64,000 bases of DNA from CAMLFJ01 sp035524955 (GCA_035524955.1 DATLFG010000028.1:62001-126000); one strand, 5' to 3'. Shown: positions 32,949-43,217, counted from the stretch's first letter. The notes: generated by a model from the sequence alone, not told the origin. A program made the numbers and translations.

Positions 32949-34238
32949 ATGAAGGGCGTGACCCTGCCGACCGAGACCGTGTTCGTGATGGAAAACTCGC
33001 CGATCAAGTTCGGGCTGGGCGCCATGGACGAGATCGGGTTCGACGCCAGCCGTCTGGGCATCCGCAAGGCGCTGATCTTCACCGATCGCCACATCTCCGA
33101 GCTGGGCCTGCCCGAGCGCGTGCGCGCCCTTCTCGAAGAGCAGGGCGTGAAGGCCGACGTCTGGGACGGCGTGGAGGTGGAGCCCACCGACCGCTCCATG
33201 GAGGAGGCGGGCGAGTATGCGCGAAGCAAGGACTTCGATGGACTGATCGCGGTGGGCGGCGGCAGCACGATCGACACGTGCAAGGCCGCCAATCTCCTCA
33301 CCTGCTATCCGGCGCCGCTGCTCGACTACATCAACAAGCCGGTCGGGAAGGGCGTAGCGGTGCCCGGCCCGGTGCGGCCGCTCATCGCGGTGCCCACCAC
33401 CGCAGGGACCGGCAGCGAGACCACCGCGGTCGCGGTTACGCACATCGTGGACCAGAACGTCAAGGCGGGCGTCTCTCACCGCCTGCTGCGTCCCGCGCTG
33501 GGTGTGGTGGATCCGCTCAACACGCTCACCGTCCCGCCCGAGGTGACCGCGGCGGCGGGCGCGGACATCCTCACCCACGCCATCGAGTCCTACACCACGC
33601 GACCCTACAACGCGCGCACCAAGCATCACCCGCCCGACCGGCCCGCCTACATCGGCGCGAATCCGGCCAGCGACATCTGGTGCGAGAAGGCGATGGAGTA
33701 CGCGTCCCGGTATCTGCGGCGCGCCGTCCTCAACGGCCTCGACGTCGAGGCACGCCTGCACCTGGCCCTGGCCGCCAACTACGCGGGCATCGGCTTCGGC
33801 AACGCGGGCGTGCACATTCCTCACGCGGTGGCCTACCCCATCGCGGGCCTGGTGCGCGACTACGTCCCCAGCGGCTACCGCACCCGGCACCCGCTCGTGC
33901 CGCACGGCATGTCGGTGATCCTCACCGCGCCCGCCGCCTTCCGCTTCACCTACACCAGCGCGCCCGAGCGGCACTTGCGCGCGGCCGAGCTGCTGGGATG
34001 GCCGGTGGCCGATCTCAACGAGGCGGAGCGGCGCGAGGCGCTCCCGCGGGCGCTGCTCTCTCTCATGGCCGACATCGGCATCCCCAACGGGCTCACCGCG
34101 GTCGGCTATACCGAGCGCGATCTCCCCGCGCTCATCGAGGGCACGCTGCGCCAGCCGCGCCTCCTCTCAGGCGCACCCCGCCACGTGGGCGCCGCCGAGC
34201 TCGACCTGATCCTCCGAGACGCGATGCGCTACTGGTAA
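32949..34238 (+). CDS. iron-containing alcohol dehydrogenase, HOT/ADHFE1-like
   Basis: 429 residues from the ATG at 32949, preceded by TGGAGG. NAD-binding AVGGGSTIDTCKA and PTTAGTGSETT are present; metal ligands are expected in GADILTHAIESY, HIPHAVAYPIAG and HPLVPHGMSVIL. The insertion around ARTKHHPPDRPAYIGANPASDIW is characteristic of the hydroxyacid-oxoacid transhydrogenase branch, which couples 4-hydroxybutyrate oxidation to 2-oxoglutarate reduction. The branch assignment is by pattern recall. Single gene, ending in front of two strong hairpins. Confidence 0.85.
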   Translation: MKGVTLPTETVFVMENSPIKFGLGAMDEIGFDASRLGIRKALIFTDRHISELGLPERVRALLEEQGVKADVWDGVEVEPTDRSMEEAGEYARSKDFDGLIAVGGGSTIDTCKAANLLTCYPAPLLDYINKPVGKGVAVPGPVRPLIAVPTTAGTGSETTAVAVTHIVDQNVKAGVSHRLLRPALGVVDPLNTLTVPPEVTAAAGADILTHAIESYTTRPYNARTKHHPPDRPAYIGANPASDIWCEKAMEYASRYLRRAVLNGLDVEARLHLALAANYAGIGFGNAGVHIPHAVAYPIAGLVRDYVPSGYRTRHPLVPHGMSVILTAPAAFRFTYTSAPERHLRAAELLGWPVADLNEAERREALPRALLSLMADIGIPNGLTAVGYTERDLPALIEGTLRQPRLLSGAPRHVGAAELDLILRDAMRYW

Positions 34239-34298
34239 CCCGGTGCCGATGACGTCCCTCTGCGAGTGCTCGGAACGCGTCCAAGTCTCCCTGTTCGA

Positions 34299-34366
34299 GC
34301 GCCGGCTTTCGCCGGCGCAACCCGATTCTGGGGGGTGGTTCGGAGGGGGCCGCCGGCGCCCCCTCC
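34299..34366. terminator. two hairpins between convergent genes
   Basis: GCGCCGGC-TTTC-GCCGGCGC (34299-34318) and GGAGGGGGC-7 nt-GCCCCCTCC (34342-34366) are perfect stems of 8 and 9 bp between the Fe-ADH and the FAD-oxidoreductase genes. A bidirectional terminator is the simplest reading. Confidence 0.55.
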
Positions 34367-34368
34367 GA

Positions 34369-35745
34369 TCATAGTTGCCCGGAGTCGCCCCAGTCGTCGA
34401 GGAGAGCGCGGTAAGCGGGGTCCTGGTAGCGATCCAGGTGGAAGGCGGGCGCGTAGTGCGGCAGCGGGCGCTCGGCGATGTAGTCGGCGAGCAGATCGGC
34501 AGCCCCATTCGACGACATCATCCCGTAGCCGGAGAGGCCGCCCAGGACGTAGGCGCCTTCGACGGGCAGCGGGCAGGACAGGAACCGGTTCTCCCGCGTC
34601 TTGGTGTAATAGCCTCCGTCCACGAAGCACTTCGGAAACCGCGACAGGTAGGCGGCGAGCCCGGGCAGTGGCCGCGTCAGGCCGCGCAGCACGATCTCCG
34701 CGTAGGCCGGATCGAACTCGATCGGGAAGCGCGCCTCCATCGGCTCGACGTCATAGGTCCACACTCCGAGCACCACCGGGCTGTCCCCACCGCCCTCGGG
34801 CCGCCCATGCACGCCGGCGGGCATCTCCACGAGCAAGTGCCGCAGCGATTCGGCCTCCCCGAGCTCCGCGCGCTCCTCGTCCGACCACGGCAACCTCACC
34901 GGATCCGTCCAGATCATCATCGGTGCGTGCCGCGGCACGACTCCGAGCGTATCGTGGAAGGCGACCTTGGCGTGCCGCTCGCAGAACACGGGCAGGTCGA
35001 CGCCGAGGAGCCGCCCCACGTCCTTGACGAAGGGCCCCGCCGCGATCACGAAGCGCGGCGTCCCGATCGTGCGCGTGCCGTCGCGCCCGCCCACCGCCAC
35101 CCCGGTCACCCGCCCGCCCGTCGTTTCCACGCGCTCCACGCGCCCCTCAATCAGCCGCACGCCCTTCTCCCGTGCGCGCTCGAGCATGCACATACCGAGC
35201 TGCTGGCCGCTGAACCACCCGCAGCGTCGCGCGTGCAGCAGCGCCACCGTGTCCGCGGCCAGGTATGGGAAGTGGCGGCGGATCAGGCCCGGGTCGGTGA
35301 TGACGTCGGTGCCGATCGGCTGCGCCTCGTAGCCCGTGGCGGGGGCGGGCTCGTAGGTGTCCGCGGCCGAGCGATGCATGCGGACCGGCCCGGCCCCGAA
35401 GCCGGCCGCTTGCTCGGCGGCCCGTACGTAGCGGCCGATCTGGTCGGGCTGCGCGGTGGCGAAGAGATAGCCCCGCCGGTTCATCAGGAAGACGTTGCCG
35501 CTTGCGCGCGCGAGATCCTCCATCAGGTCGATGCTGCGGTTCATCAGGGCTACCATCGCGTCGCCGGGCCCCGGCCACCAGTTGCGGTAGGACTCGGCGG
35601 ACTTGTCGCTGGTCAGCGACAGCGCGGGTCGCTCATCCACCAGCACAACCCCCCCGATACCGCGGCGGACCGCCAGGTGATACGCGGCGGCGATCCCGGC
35701 GATGCCTGCCCCGCAGATCACCACCTCGGCCGTCGCCCCGTTCAT
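34369..35745 (-). CDS. FAD-dependent oxidoreductase (DadA/GlpO-like)
   Basis: 458 residues from the ATG at 35745 (GGAGG-like site before it). The FAD-binding GxGxxG is VVICGAGIAGIAAAYHLA at the very start; FVIAAGPFVKDVGRLLG and the C-terminal VLGGLSGYGMMSSNGAADLLADYI are typical of D-amino-acid-dehydrogenase/sarcosine-oxidase-like enzymes. It probably oxidises an amino acid or amine. Substrate unknown. It faces the Fe-ADH gene tail to tail. Confidence 0.85.
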   Translation of the reverse strand: MNGATAEVVICGAGIAGIAAAYHLAVRRGIGGVVLVDERPALSLTSDKSAESYRNWWPGPGDAMVALMNRSIDLMEDLARASGNVFLMNRRGYLFATAQPDQIGRYVRAAEQAAGFGAGPVRMHRSAADTYEPAPATGYEAQPIGTDVITDPGLIRRHFPYLAADTVALLHARRCGWFSGQQLGMCMLERAREKGVRLIEGRVERVETTGGRVTGVAVGGRDGTRTIGTPRFVIAAGPFVKDVGRLLGVDLPVFCERHAKVAFHDTLGVVPRHAPMMIWTDPVRLPWSDEERAELGEAESLRHLLVEMPAGVHGRPEGGGDSPVVLGVWTYDVEPMEARFPIEFDPAYAEIVLRGLTRPLPGLAAYLSRFPKCFVDGGYYTKTRENRFLSCPLPVEGAYVLGGLSGYGMMSSNGAADLLADYIAERPLPHYAPAFHLDRYQDPAYRALLDDWGDSGQL

Positions 35746-35866
35746 CGCCTCCGACTCTACACGCTTTGACAGCCAGTCGACACTGTCAGCGTCACGACAC
35801 GTATCTGAGGGTGCCCCACGCTCGTGATGTGGAGCCAACTCCCCGAAATATCGGGGCCCCGTGCCC

Positions 35867-35881
35867 AGGCACGCAGGTTGC
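35867..35881 (+). promoter_or_regulatory. sigma-54 promoter for the PilZ gene
   Basis: AGGCAC-GCAGG-TTGCT with correct spacing. Predicted start ~35893, one base before the ATG, so the transcript would be leaderless. A CCCCGA-AATA-TCGGGG dyad lies just upstream (about 35841-35856). Confidence 0.5.
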
Positions 35882-35893
35882 TACACCCCCGGC

Positions 35894-36205
35894 ATGATCC
35901 CCACGAAGCACAACGACCGCCGCCGCCATCCGCGTACCGACGTCTCCTGGCTCGTCGTCGTGGAGGCCGGGCAGCGCCGCTTCCTGCTCCAGACGGTGGA
36001 TATCTCGGCCCGCGGGGCGAAGGTGCGACCAAAGGAGCGGATCGATATCGGGACGCCCGCTCAACTCCGGTTCCGGCCCCCGGATGGGTCGCCGTTCAAC
36101 GTGCCGGCACTCGTGTGGCGGGCGGACTCCGACGGTCTGGCCTTCCTCTTCATGGGGGATATCCAGGACCGCCTGCGCCGCTTTGGCCGCCTGCTCGCGG
36201 TCTAG
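35894..36205 (+). CDS. PilZ domain protein
   Basis: 103 residues. The c-di-GMP motifs are both partly present: NDRRRHPRTDVSW (RxxxR) and VDISARGAKV (D/NxSxxG). The protein is a lone PilZ domain with no other module. It should respond to c-di-GMP, although no diguanylate cyclase is in the window. It has no ribosome-binding site, matching the predicted leaderless sigma-54 transcript. Confidence 0.82.
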   Translation: MIPTKHNDRRRHPRTDVSWLVVVEAGQRRFLLQTVDISARGAKVRPKERIDIGTPAQLRFRPPDGSPFNVPALVWRADSDGLAFLFMGDIQDRLRRFGRLLAV

Positions 36206-36213
36206 CCGGCTCG

Positions 36214-38523
36214 CTACCTGCCGAACCAGTCTCGGACTTTATCCCACCAGCGCTCGATCTGCTCCGTCACGGCGCCGCCGTGCTCCTCGCAGGGCGTGGG
36301 CTCGGTGCCGGCCAGGAACACCTCGGTGGCCACGAGTGGGCAGAACGCGGTGGCCCGCTGGCCGGTGGTCACGTCCACCTTCGCGCGCGTGATGCCGGCG
36401 GGTTCCGGGAACGCGCCGCCCGGGTAGATGTCGAGCGCCTGCCGCATGAACTCGGACCAGATCGGCAGCGCACCCTCCGAGCCGGATAGGCCGGCCGGCA
36501 CGCCGTCGTCGAAACCGACCCAGACGAGCGCGAGCAGATTGGGCGCGTAGCCGACGAACCACGCGTCCCGGCCCTCGTTGGTCGTCCCCGTCTTGCCGGC
36601 CACCGCGCCCAGCACCCCCGCCGCCCGCGCGGAGGCGGCGGTGCCCGCATTGATCACGCCTTCCAGCAGCGACGTGACCACGTATGCCTCGGGCGCGCCG
36701 ATCACCGGGCGCGCTTCCCGGCTCGCGCTCCACAGCGCGCCCCCGCCCTCATCGGCCACGGCCTCCACCGCCCCGCCGGCGGGAGCCAGGCCGCCGTTGG
36801 CCAGCGGCAGGTACGCGCGCGCGAGAGCAAGCGGCGTGATCTCGAAGACGCCGAGGGTGAGCGCGGGAACGGGCTTGAGGTCCACCTCCACGCCCAGGGA
36901 CCGCGCCGTCTCGATGACCACCGGCAGCCCCACCGTCTGGGCCAGCCGCACCGTCGCGGTATTCAGCGAGCCTTCCAGCGCCCGGCGCATCGTGACCGGC
37001 CCTTCGTAGTGGTCGTCGTAGTTCTTGGGCGTCCACGGCTTGCCGTCCACCATCACCGTGATCGGTGCATCCTCGACCAGCGAGGCGGCCGTGAATGGGG
37101 TCACGCCCTTGCGCGGCGTGAGCGCGGCCAGGTACACGAAGGGCTTGAACGCGCTGCCCGGCTGGCGCCGCGCGAGGACGGCCCGGTTGAACTGGCTCGA
37201 CCGGTAGTCGCGGCCCCCGACGAGCGCGCGGATCTGTCCGGTGGCGGTGTCGAGCACGATCATCGCCACCTGCAGGCGCTCGTCCGGAGCCTTCCGCCGC
37301 AGCCGCGGGCGCGACGTCTCGAGACGGTCCAGGCCCTTCACCACTGCGGCCTCGGCCAGTCGCTGCAGGACCGGATCGAGCGTGGTGTACACGCGCACGC
37401 CGTGCAGGGCGGCCAGCTCGATGTCGGCGTTCCGCTCGAGCTCGGCACGCACGTGGTCGACAAAGTACGGCGCCATCAGCCCGTTCGCAACGGTCGGGCG
37501 CGCGCGCACCGGCTCCTTACGGGCTCGGCGGTAGTCGGCTTCCGAGATCTTGCCGAGGTCGCGCATGCGGGTCAGCACGACGTCGCGGCGCTCGCGCGCG
37601 CGCACCGGATTGCTGGCCGGGGAGTAGTTGTTGGGCGCGCGGATCATGCCGGCAAGCAGGGCCGCTTCCGGCAGCGTGACTTGGTGGATCTCCTTGCCGA
37701 AATAGGCCCGCGTGGCGGCGCCCACCCCGCGGACCGCCGAGCCGCCCGCCTGACCGAGGTAGATCTCGTTGAGATAGGCCTCCAGGATCTGGTCCTTCGT
37801 GTACCGCCACTCGAGCGCGGTCGAGAGCAGGGCCTCGTTGACCTTGCGCGCGAGCGTGCGCTCCGGATTGAGTAACCGGCTCTTGACGAGCTGCTGGGTG
37901 ATCGTGCTCCCGCCCTCGGCGACCCGCCCCTTCCGGACATTGGTCCATAGCGCGCGCAGGATCCCGCGGGGGTCCACCCCACCGTGCTCGAAGAAGCGCG
38001 CGTCCTCGGTGACGAGGACCGCGTTGCGGAGGACGGGCGGCACGTCGGCCAGGCGCACCGGACGGATGTTCTCGCCCATGTCCGCCCCCGCGCTGGCCAG
38101 CAACTCGGGGGGCAACGACACGCTCTGGATCGGGGCCCCACCCTGCCGGAGCCCGGTGATGCGGCCCCCGGACACGGCCAGCGTGACCCGGCCCACTCCG
38201 GCACCCGCCACGTGAATGTCCCAGGCGCTCTCCGACCGCGAGAACTGCCCGGGCGCGCCGGCGCTCCGGGTCTCGCGATAGCCGATGCGGCTCAGGATCC
38301 CCGCCAGGTCCAGCGCGTCCACGTGGACGCCCGGCCGGAGCACCGGCGGGGCGGCGTAGAGCACGGTGGAGCGGCGCGCCTCGACGCGCTCGAAGCGCGA
38401 GAGGGCGCGCGCCGAGTAGATCGCGAGCCCGCCTGCGATCAGCACCAAGAGGCCCAGCAGGGCGCCCGCGAAGAGAGTCCGGCGGCGCAGGCGCCGGAAC
38501 CGGCCCCTCATCCCGTCGGGCAT
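36214..38523 (-). CDS. bifunctional penicillin-binding protein (PBP1b-like)
   Basis: 769 residues. One membrane helix (~18-38), a UB2H-like domain (~50-140), a GT51 transglycosylase (~150-320: EDARFFEHGGVDPRGI, GGSTITQQLVKSRLL) and a transpeptidase (~400-700) with SAFKPF (SxxK), SLNTATV (SxN) and KTGTTNEGRDAWFVGY (KTG). It polymerises and cross-links peptidoglycan in the periplasm. The UB2H region suggests regulation by an outer-membrane lipoprotein such as LpoB, none recognised here. The gene follows the convergent PilZ gene by 8 bp. Confidence 0.92.
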   Translation of the reverse strand: MPDGMRGRFRRLRRRTLFAGALLGLLVLIAGGLAIYSARALSRFERVEARRSTVLYAAPPVLRPGVHVDALDLAGILSRIGYRETRSAGAPGQFSRSESAWDIHVAGAGVGRVTLAVSGGRITGLRQGGAPIQSVSLPPELLASAGADMGENIRPVRLADVPPVLRNAVLVTEDARFFEHGGVDPRGILRALWTNVRKGRVAEGGSTITQQLVKSRLLNPERTLARKVNEALLSTALEWRYTKDQILEAYLNEIYLGQAGGSAVRGVGAATRAYFGKEIHQVTLPEAALLAGMIRAPNNYSPASNPVRARERRDVVLTRMRDLGKISEADYRRARKEPVRARPTVANGLMAPYFVDHVRAELERNADIELAALHGVRVYTTLDPVLQRLAEAAVVKGLDRLETSRPRLRRKAPDERLQVAMIVLDTATGQIRALVGGRDYRSSQFNRAVLARRQPGSAFKPFVYLAALTPRKGVTPFTAASLVEDAPITVMVDGKPWTPKNYDDHYEGPVTMRRALEGSLNTATVRLAQTVGLPVVIETARSLGVEVDLKPVPALTLGVFEITPLALARAYLPLANGGLAPAGGAVEAVADEGGGALWSASREARPVIGAPEAYVVTSLLEGVINAGTAASARAAGVLGAVAGKTGTTNEGRDAWFVGYAPNLLALVWVGFDDGVPAGLSGSEGALPIWSEFMRQALDIYPGGAFPEPAGITRAKVDVTTGQRATAFCPLVATEVFLAGTEPTPCEEHGGAVTEQIERWWDKVRDWFGR

Positions 38524-38554
38524 CAGGCCTCCACGCGCACGATCGGGATACGGT

Positions 38555-38935
38555 CTAGGATCCGGCGCCTTTCCGCAGGGTGATCATTACCAGCCGCGCG
38601 ACCTCCGGATCGTCCGATAGCTCGATCACCGCGAAGTCGCCTACCCGCACGTCGGCCAGCGTGATCGTGCGGTTCAGGAACGCATCCTTCACGTCACGGC
38701 CGGCCTGGTTGCGCTGCGACACCAGCACCACCGCCTCGCGCGGCACCTGCACCCGCAGCGCGCGGCGCTCGCCGTTGGCGCCGAACTCGTCCAGCGTCAG
38801 GCTGCGCGCCTGTGCATCCACCGCGAGCACCGTGCCCGCGCGGCGCTCACCCGCCGGGACTAGGCCTGCCCAGGCCCCGACCAGACCGGCCAGCAGAGCG
38901 GCCCCCGCCAGCACCCGAAGCCCGGCGCGCGGCAT
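38555..38935 (-). CDS. hypothetical exported protein
   Basis: 126 residues from the ATG at 38935. A signal or anchor helix (LRVLAGAALLAGLVGAWAGL) precedes a small beta-rich domain (GTVLAVDAQARSLTLDEF, LADVRVGDFAVIELSD) that looks like an OB-fold or DUF5666-type barrel. It lies 8 bp downstream of mlaC and 31 bp before the PBP gene on the same strand, suggesting an envelope operon. No function known. Confidence 0.65.
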   Translation of the reverse strand: MPRAGLRVLAGAALLAGLVGAWAGLVPAGERRAGTVLAVDAQARSLTLDEFGANGERRALRVQVPREAVVLVSQRNQAGRDVKDAFLNRTITLADVRVGDFAVIELSDDPEVARLVMITLRKGAGS

Positions 38936-38943
38936 GCGGGAGA

Positions 38944-39570
38944 TCACGACCGCGGGGTGGCCGGCGTCGCGACGTCGGCCGCCTTCATCCTCCGGACCAA
39001 CTCGGCGTACGAAGAGCTCTGGATGATCTTGTCGAACTGGGTCCGGTAGTTGTTGACCAAGCTTACGCCCTCGACAGAGACATCGTACACGAGCCATCGA
39101 TCTCCTCGCTCATGCATCCGGTAGTCCACCGGGACCTCGGTGCCTTGCTTGGTCACGAACCGGGTCCGCACGGTGGCGAGTCCGGCGTCCACCGATTCGC
39201 CCGCGTAGGTGATCCGCTCGCCGCTGTACCGCTCGATCTTCGAGATGTAGGCGCGCTCGATCAGGTCGGTGAAGAGCCGCGTGAACTCCTGCCGGTCCTT
39301 CTCCGACAGGCCCTGCCAGTGCCGGCCGAGCGCCCGCTTGGCCGTCTCCGTGAAGTCGAAGACGACCTCGGCCTCCTTCCGGATGGCGGCCCGGCGATCC
39401 CGGGCCCGGGCCTGGACCCGCAGCCCCGGATCCTCGAGCACCCGGACGATCTGGTCGACGGAGGCCTTGAGCTGATCCGTCGGGGCTCCGGCGCGGGCGG
39501 GCGCCGGGGCCCCGACCGCCAGCCCGGTCACTGCGACCAGGATCACACAAGGGACGAGGCGAAGTCGCAT
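38944..39570 (-). CDS. mlaC: MlaC/Ttg2D-family phospholipid-binding protein
   Basis: 208 residues with a signal peptide (~1-27). The MlaC domain spans ~30-205: VRVLEDPGLRVQARARDRR, FDFTETAKRALGRHW, EFTRLFTDLIERAYISKIERY and VYDVSVEGVSLVNNYRTQF. It shuttles phospholipids across the periplasm to the MlaFEDB transporter to keep outer-membrane asymmetry. The other mla genes are not in view, so it may be an orphan MlaC. It belongs to a run of envelope genes ending with PBP1. Confidence 0.88.
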   Translation of the reverse strand: MRLRLVPCVILVAVTGLAVGAPAPARAGAPTDQLKASVDQIVRVLEDPGLRVQARARDRRAAIRKEAEVVFDFTETAKRALGRHWQGLSEKDRQEFTRLFTDLIERAYISKIERYSGERITYAGESVDAGLATVRTRFVTKQGTEVPVDYRMHERGDRWLVYDVSVEGVSLVNNYRTQFDKIIQSSSYAELVRRMKAADVATPATPRS

Positions 39571-39574
39571 TCAA

Positions 39575-39925
39575 TCAGGCCGCGCGGCCGACCGGGTTCA
39601 CCGCGATATGGTCCTCGATTCGGAAATCCGAGCGGCTCCGGCCGACCTCCCGCATCGCCACGTCCACCGCGGCCTCTCGCAGCTCAGGGCGAGGCACCGC
39701 GCCCGTGATCTCGACCACGAGCGGCGAGCCTTTCCACAGCGGCAGATGCGCGGTCGGCGTCAGCGGCAGCCCGGCGAGGGTCGCGTCCATCAGGAGCGCG
39801 TCGGACACTCTCGCCTGGGCCGCGACGGCTTCTTCCTCACGCTTGCGTTTGAGGTCGTAGAGCTTGACGGCCAGCCCCAGCAGCACGGCCAGGAGCAGCA
39901 AGATCGCGACGACGAGAATTTCCAT
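39575..39925 (-). CDS. hypothetical membrane protein
   Basis: 116 residues from the ATG at 39925, which follows GGGAGGTGA. One N-terminal helix (ILVVAILLLLAVLLGLAVKLY), a charged linker (DLKRKREEEA) and a C-terminal domain with PLVVEITGAVPRPELREAAVDVAMREV, resembling a small BON-like or ferredoxin-like fold; that resemblance is weak. A sigma-54-type promoter lies 30 bp upstream. mlaC begins 4 bp after it. Confidence 0.6.
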   Translation of the reverse strand: MEILVVAILLLLAVLLGLAVKLYDLKRKREEEAVAAQARVSDALLMDATLAGLPLTPTAHLPLWKGSPLVVEITGAVPRPELREAAVDVAMREVGRSRSDFRIEDHIAVNPVGRAA

Positions 39926-39954
39926 GGCGGTCACCTCCCTGCGCCCCGAGGACT

Positions 39955-39969
39955 GCATCGCGCATGCCA
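39955..39969 (-). promoter_or_regulatory. sigma-54 promoter for the membrane protein-mlaC operon
   Basis: TGGCAT-GCGCG-ATGCA on the minus strand, GG-N10-GC spacing correct. Predicted start ~39943, with the ribosome-binding site on the message. A GTAGGAATTTCC motif about 80 bp upstream (near 40051) recurs at 40788 and 40806. Confidence 0.55.
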
Positions 39970-40109
39970 GCGGAACTCTCTTGTCGCCACCGCCAAGTCC
40001 TCCCTCCGTAAGCCCGGCGGGGCGTCCATGGAACCCGTCTCACCGACCGAGTAGGAATTTCCATGCCGACCGTGTAAACGCTTCCAGACGCGCGCCCGCG
40101 CGCGGCGCG

Positions 40110-40724
40110 TCATCGCGCGCCCTCCGGGGTTGCGTCCAGGGCCGAATCGGCGGCGAGCACTTCCCGCGCGATGTCGGCCAGGCGCTGGCGCGAGTCCATC
40201 GCCTGCCGCCGCAGCCACCGGAACGCCTCCGCCTCGCTGAGCCGGCGGTCGGTCATCAGCTTGCCCTTGGCCCGGTCCACGAGCGGCCGGTCGGCGCGCG
40301 CCTGGTGCAGCCGCCGCATCTCGCGGAACCGCGCGAGAGCCAGGTCGAGCGTCGGGGCAAGCTCCGCGGCCCGCAGCGGCTTCAGCATGAAGCCCATCAC
40401 GCCGGCGCGATTCGCCTGTTTGACCACGCGCTGGCCGGTGTCGCGCGTGAACAGCACGGCCGGACAGTCGAGCCGGGCGGTGATCCGCGGCATCAGCACG
40501 GACTCGCCCACCCCTTCGAGGCTCGGCGCCATGATCACGACATCGGCCCGCGTCTCCTTCATCACCGCGACCGCGTCGAGCCGCAGCGGCGCCTCGACCG
40601 CCACCACGCCGCCCGCGTCCTCGACCGCCGCGCGGAGCAACGCGCGCCACGAGAAATCGGCCTCGAGAATTGCCACCCGCCATCGGGGCGGATCGTTCCG
40701 GAACATGCCACGGATCGCGCGCAT
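40110..40724 (-). CDS. ANTAR-domain response regulator-like RNA-binding protein
   Basis: 204 residues. A receiver-like domain (~16-135) is present, but the expected phospho-Asp region reads ADVVIMAPSLEG, lacking the usual Asp, so it may be non-phosphorylatable. The C-terminal ANTAR domain (~145-200) has DRAKGKLMTDRRLSEAEAFRWL and a helical end. ANTAR proteins bind dual-hexaloop RNA to prevent termination in leaders. An exact sigma-54 promoter lies 28 bp upstream, divergent from that of the SPOR gene. Confidence 0.8.
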   Translation of the reverse strand: MRAIRGMFRNDPPRWRVAILEADFSWRALLRAAVEDAGGVVAVEAPLRLDAVAVMKETRADVVIMAPSLEGVGESVLMPRITARLDCPAVLFTRDTGQRVVKQANRAGVMGFMLKPLRAAELAPTLDLALARFREMRRLHQARADRPLVDRAKGKLMTDRRLSEAEAFRWLRRQAMDSRQRLADIAREVLAADSALDATPEGAR

Positions 40725-40751
40725 GAGAACCCCCTGAGCGGCCCGCCCGTC

Positions 40752-40766
40752 GCAACCTGCGTGCCA
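40752..40766 (-). promoter_or_regulatory. sigma-54 promoter for the ANTAR gene, exact match
   Basis: TGGCAC-GCAGG-TTGCG on the minus strand; predicted start ~40740, 16 nt before the ATG. The sequence 40785-40820, containing GGTAAGAATTCCC and GGTAGGGAATTTC, lies between this and the divergent promoter at 40886 and could be a shared enhancer. Confidence 0.7.
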
Positions 40767-40885
40767 AGCCCTCCGCGGCCGGTCCGGTAAGAATTCCCAG
40801 ACCCGGTAGGGAATTTCGTCCCCGCCGAGACCTCGCCCGGTGTCCCATCCGCGCCTGGAACGATGGACTCGCGTCGCGAGAGCCG

Positions 40886-40900
40886 TGGCACGTCGCTTGC
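40886..40900 (+). promoter_or_regulatory. sigma-54 promoter for the SPOR gene, exact match
   Basis: TGGCAC-GTCGC-TTGCC. Predicted start ~40912, four bases before the ATG; the apparent ribosome-binding site (GGAGG, 40908-40912) would mostly be missing from such a message. Confidence 0.7.
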
Positions 40901-40915
40901 CTCCTCCGGAGGTTC

Positions 40916-41770
40916 ATGCTCCGATTGAAGGGCGAACCTTACGACGAGATCCGCAACGACGAGGCGCTGCCGGAGCCGTCCGACTCCATCATCGGCGAGG
41001 ACGAGTTCTCGGAAGTCGGGATCGCGGAGGACGACGCGGACGAGGCCACCGACGCCTTCTTGCCCCCGGTGCCCGGGCCGGTGATCGCCGCCGCTACCTT
41101 CGTCCCCACGTTCCTGGCGATCTTCTTCGGCCTGAGCTATCTGCTGGGTGGCGGCGTGCCGACGGCGGGCACGGCGGGCCCCTCGGCACCCTCGACCACC
41201 GCGCGGGCCACGTGGGACCCGGGCAGCCAGGCGAGCCCATCGCCTTTCGAGGCGCTGCGCGACCCGTTCGCGGCGCCGCCGCCGCTCGACGTGCCCGCAA
41301 CGAGCGCACCCGCGGCGCGCCCGAACGATCCCCCGAGGGATCCGAGAAACGAACAGCGAGAGCCGGCCCGCCCGAGCGACCCGCGCGAGCCGTCACGGGG
41401 ATGGAGCGTCGAAGATTCCACACGGCCGGCGATCGAGGCGAGCGGCCCGACGCTGCCGCCCGCGCAGCCACGCGCGGCCATACCCCCGTCATCGCCACCG
41501 CGCGCGACACCCCCCGCCGAGGCGCCCCGCCAGCCCCAGGCTGCCGTGCTGACCACGTCGCCGGAGGTACCGCGGACGGCGGAGGCGCGCGGGAGCGGGC
41601 GCGACTGGACCCCAGCGGCCGCGTTCGCGGACCGGGAGGCGGCTGGTCGCCTGGCCAGCAGCATCCAGCAGCAGGGGTATCCCGTGGAGATCCGGCAGGA
41701 CCGCGGGGCCACGCGGCCCTGGGTCGTGTGGATCGGCGCCCAGCCGCGTGGCGGCGAGCGCCGCCGCTAG
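40916..41770 (+). CDS. SPOR-domain membrane protein
   Basis: 284 residues. A cytoplasmic acidic N-terminus (~1-55), one membrane helix (VIAAATFVPTFLAIFFGLSYLL, ~57-80), a long Pro/Ala-rich periplasmic linker and a C-terminal SPOR domain (~215-275: AAFADREAAGRLASSIQQQGYPVEI). SPOR domains bind denuded glycan at division sites. The linker composition is typical of low-complexity spacers. It is convergent with the NtrC-type regulator (7-bp gap). Confidence 0.8.
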   Translation: MLRLKGEPYDEIRNDEALPEPSDSIIGEDEFSEVGIAEDDADEATDAFLPPVPGPVIAAATFVPTFLAIFFGLSYLLGGGVPTAGTAGPSAPSTTARATWDPGSQASPSPFEALRDPFAAPPPLDVPATSAPAARPNDPPRDPRNEQREPARPSDPREPSRGWSVEDSTRPAIEASGPTLPPAQPRAAIPPSSPPRATPPAEAPRQPQAAVLTTSPEVPRTAEARGSGRDWTPAAAFADREAAGRLASSIQQQGYPVEIRQDRGATRPWVVWIGAQPRGGERRR

Positions 41771-41777
41771 CTTCGCC

Positions 41778-43148
<1,371 letters not shown>

Positions 43149-43217
43149 GGTCGTCCCCTTCTCGGGAGGCCGGGTGGATTCAGGATGGAGGCCGTCCGGG
43201 TCGTCGCGGCCTAGGCT

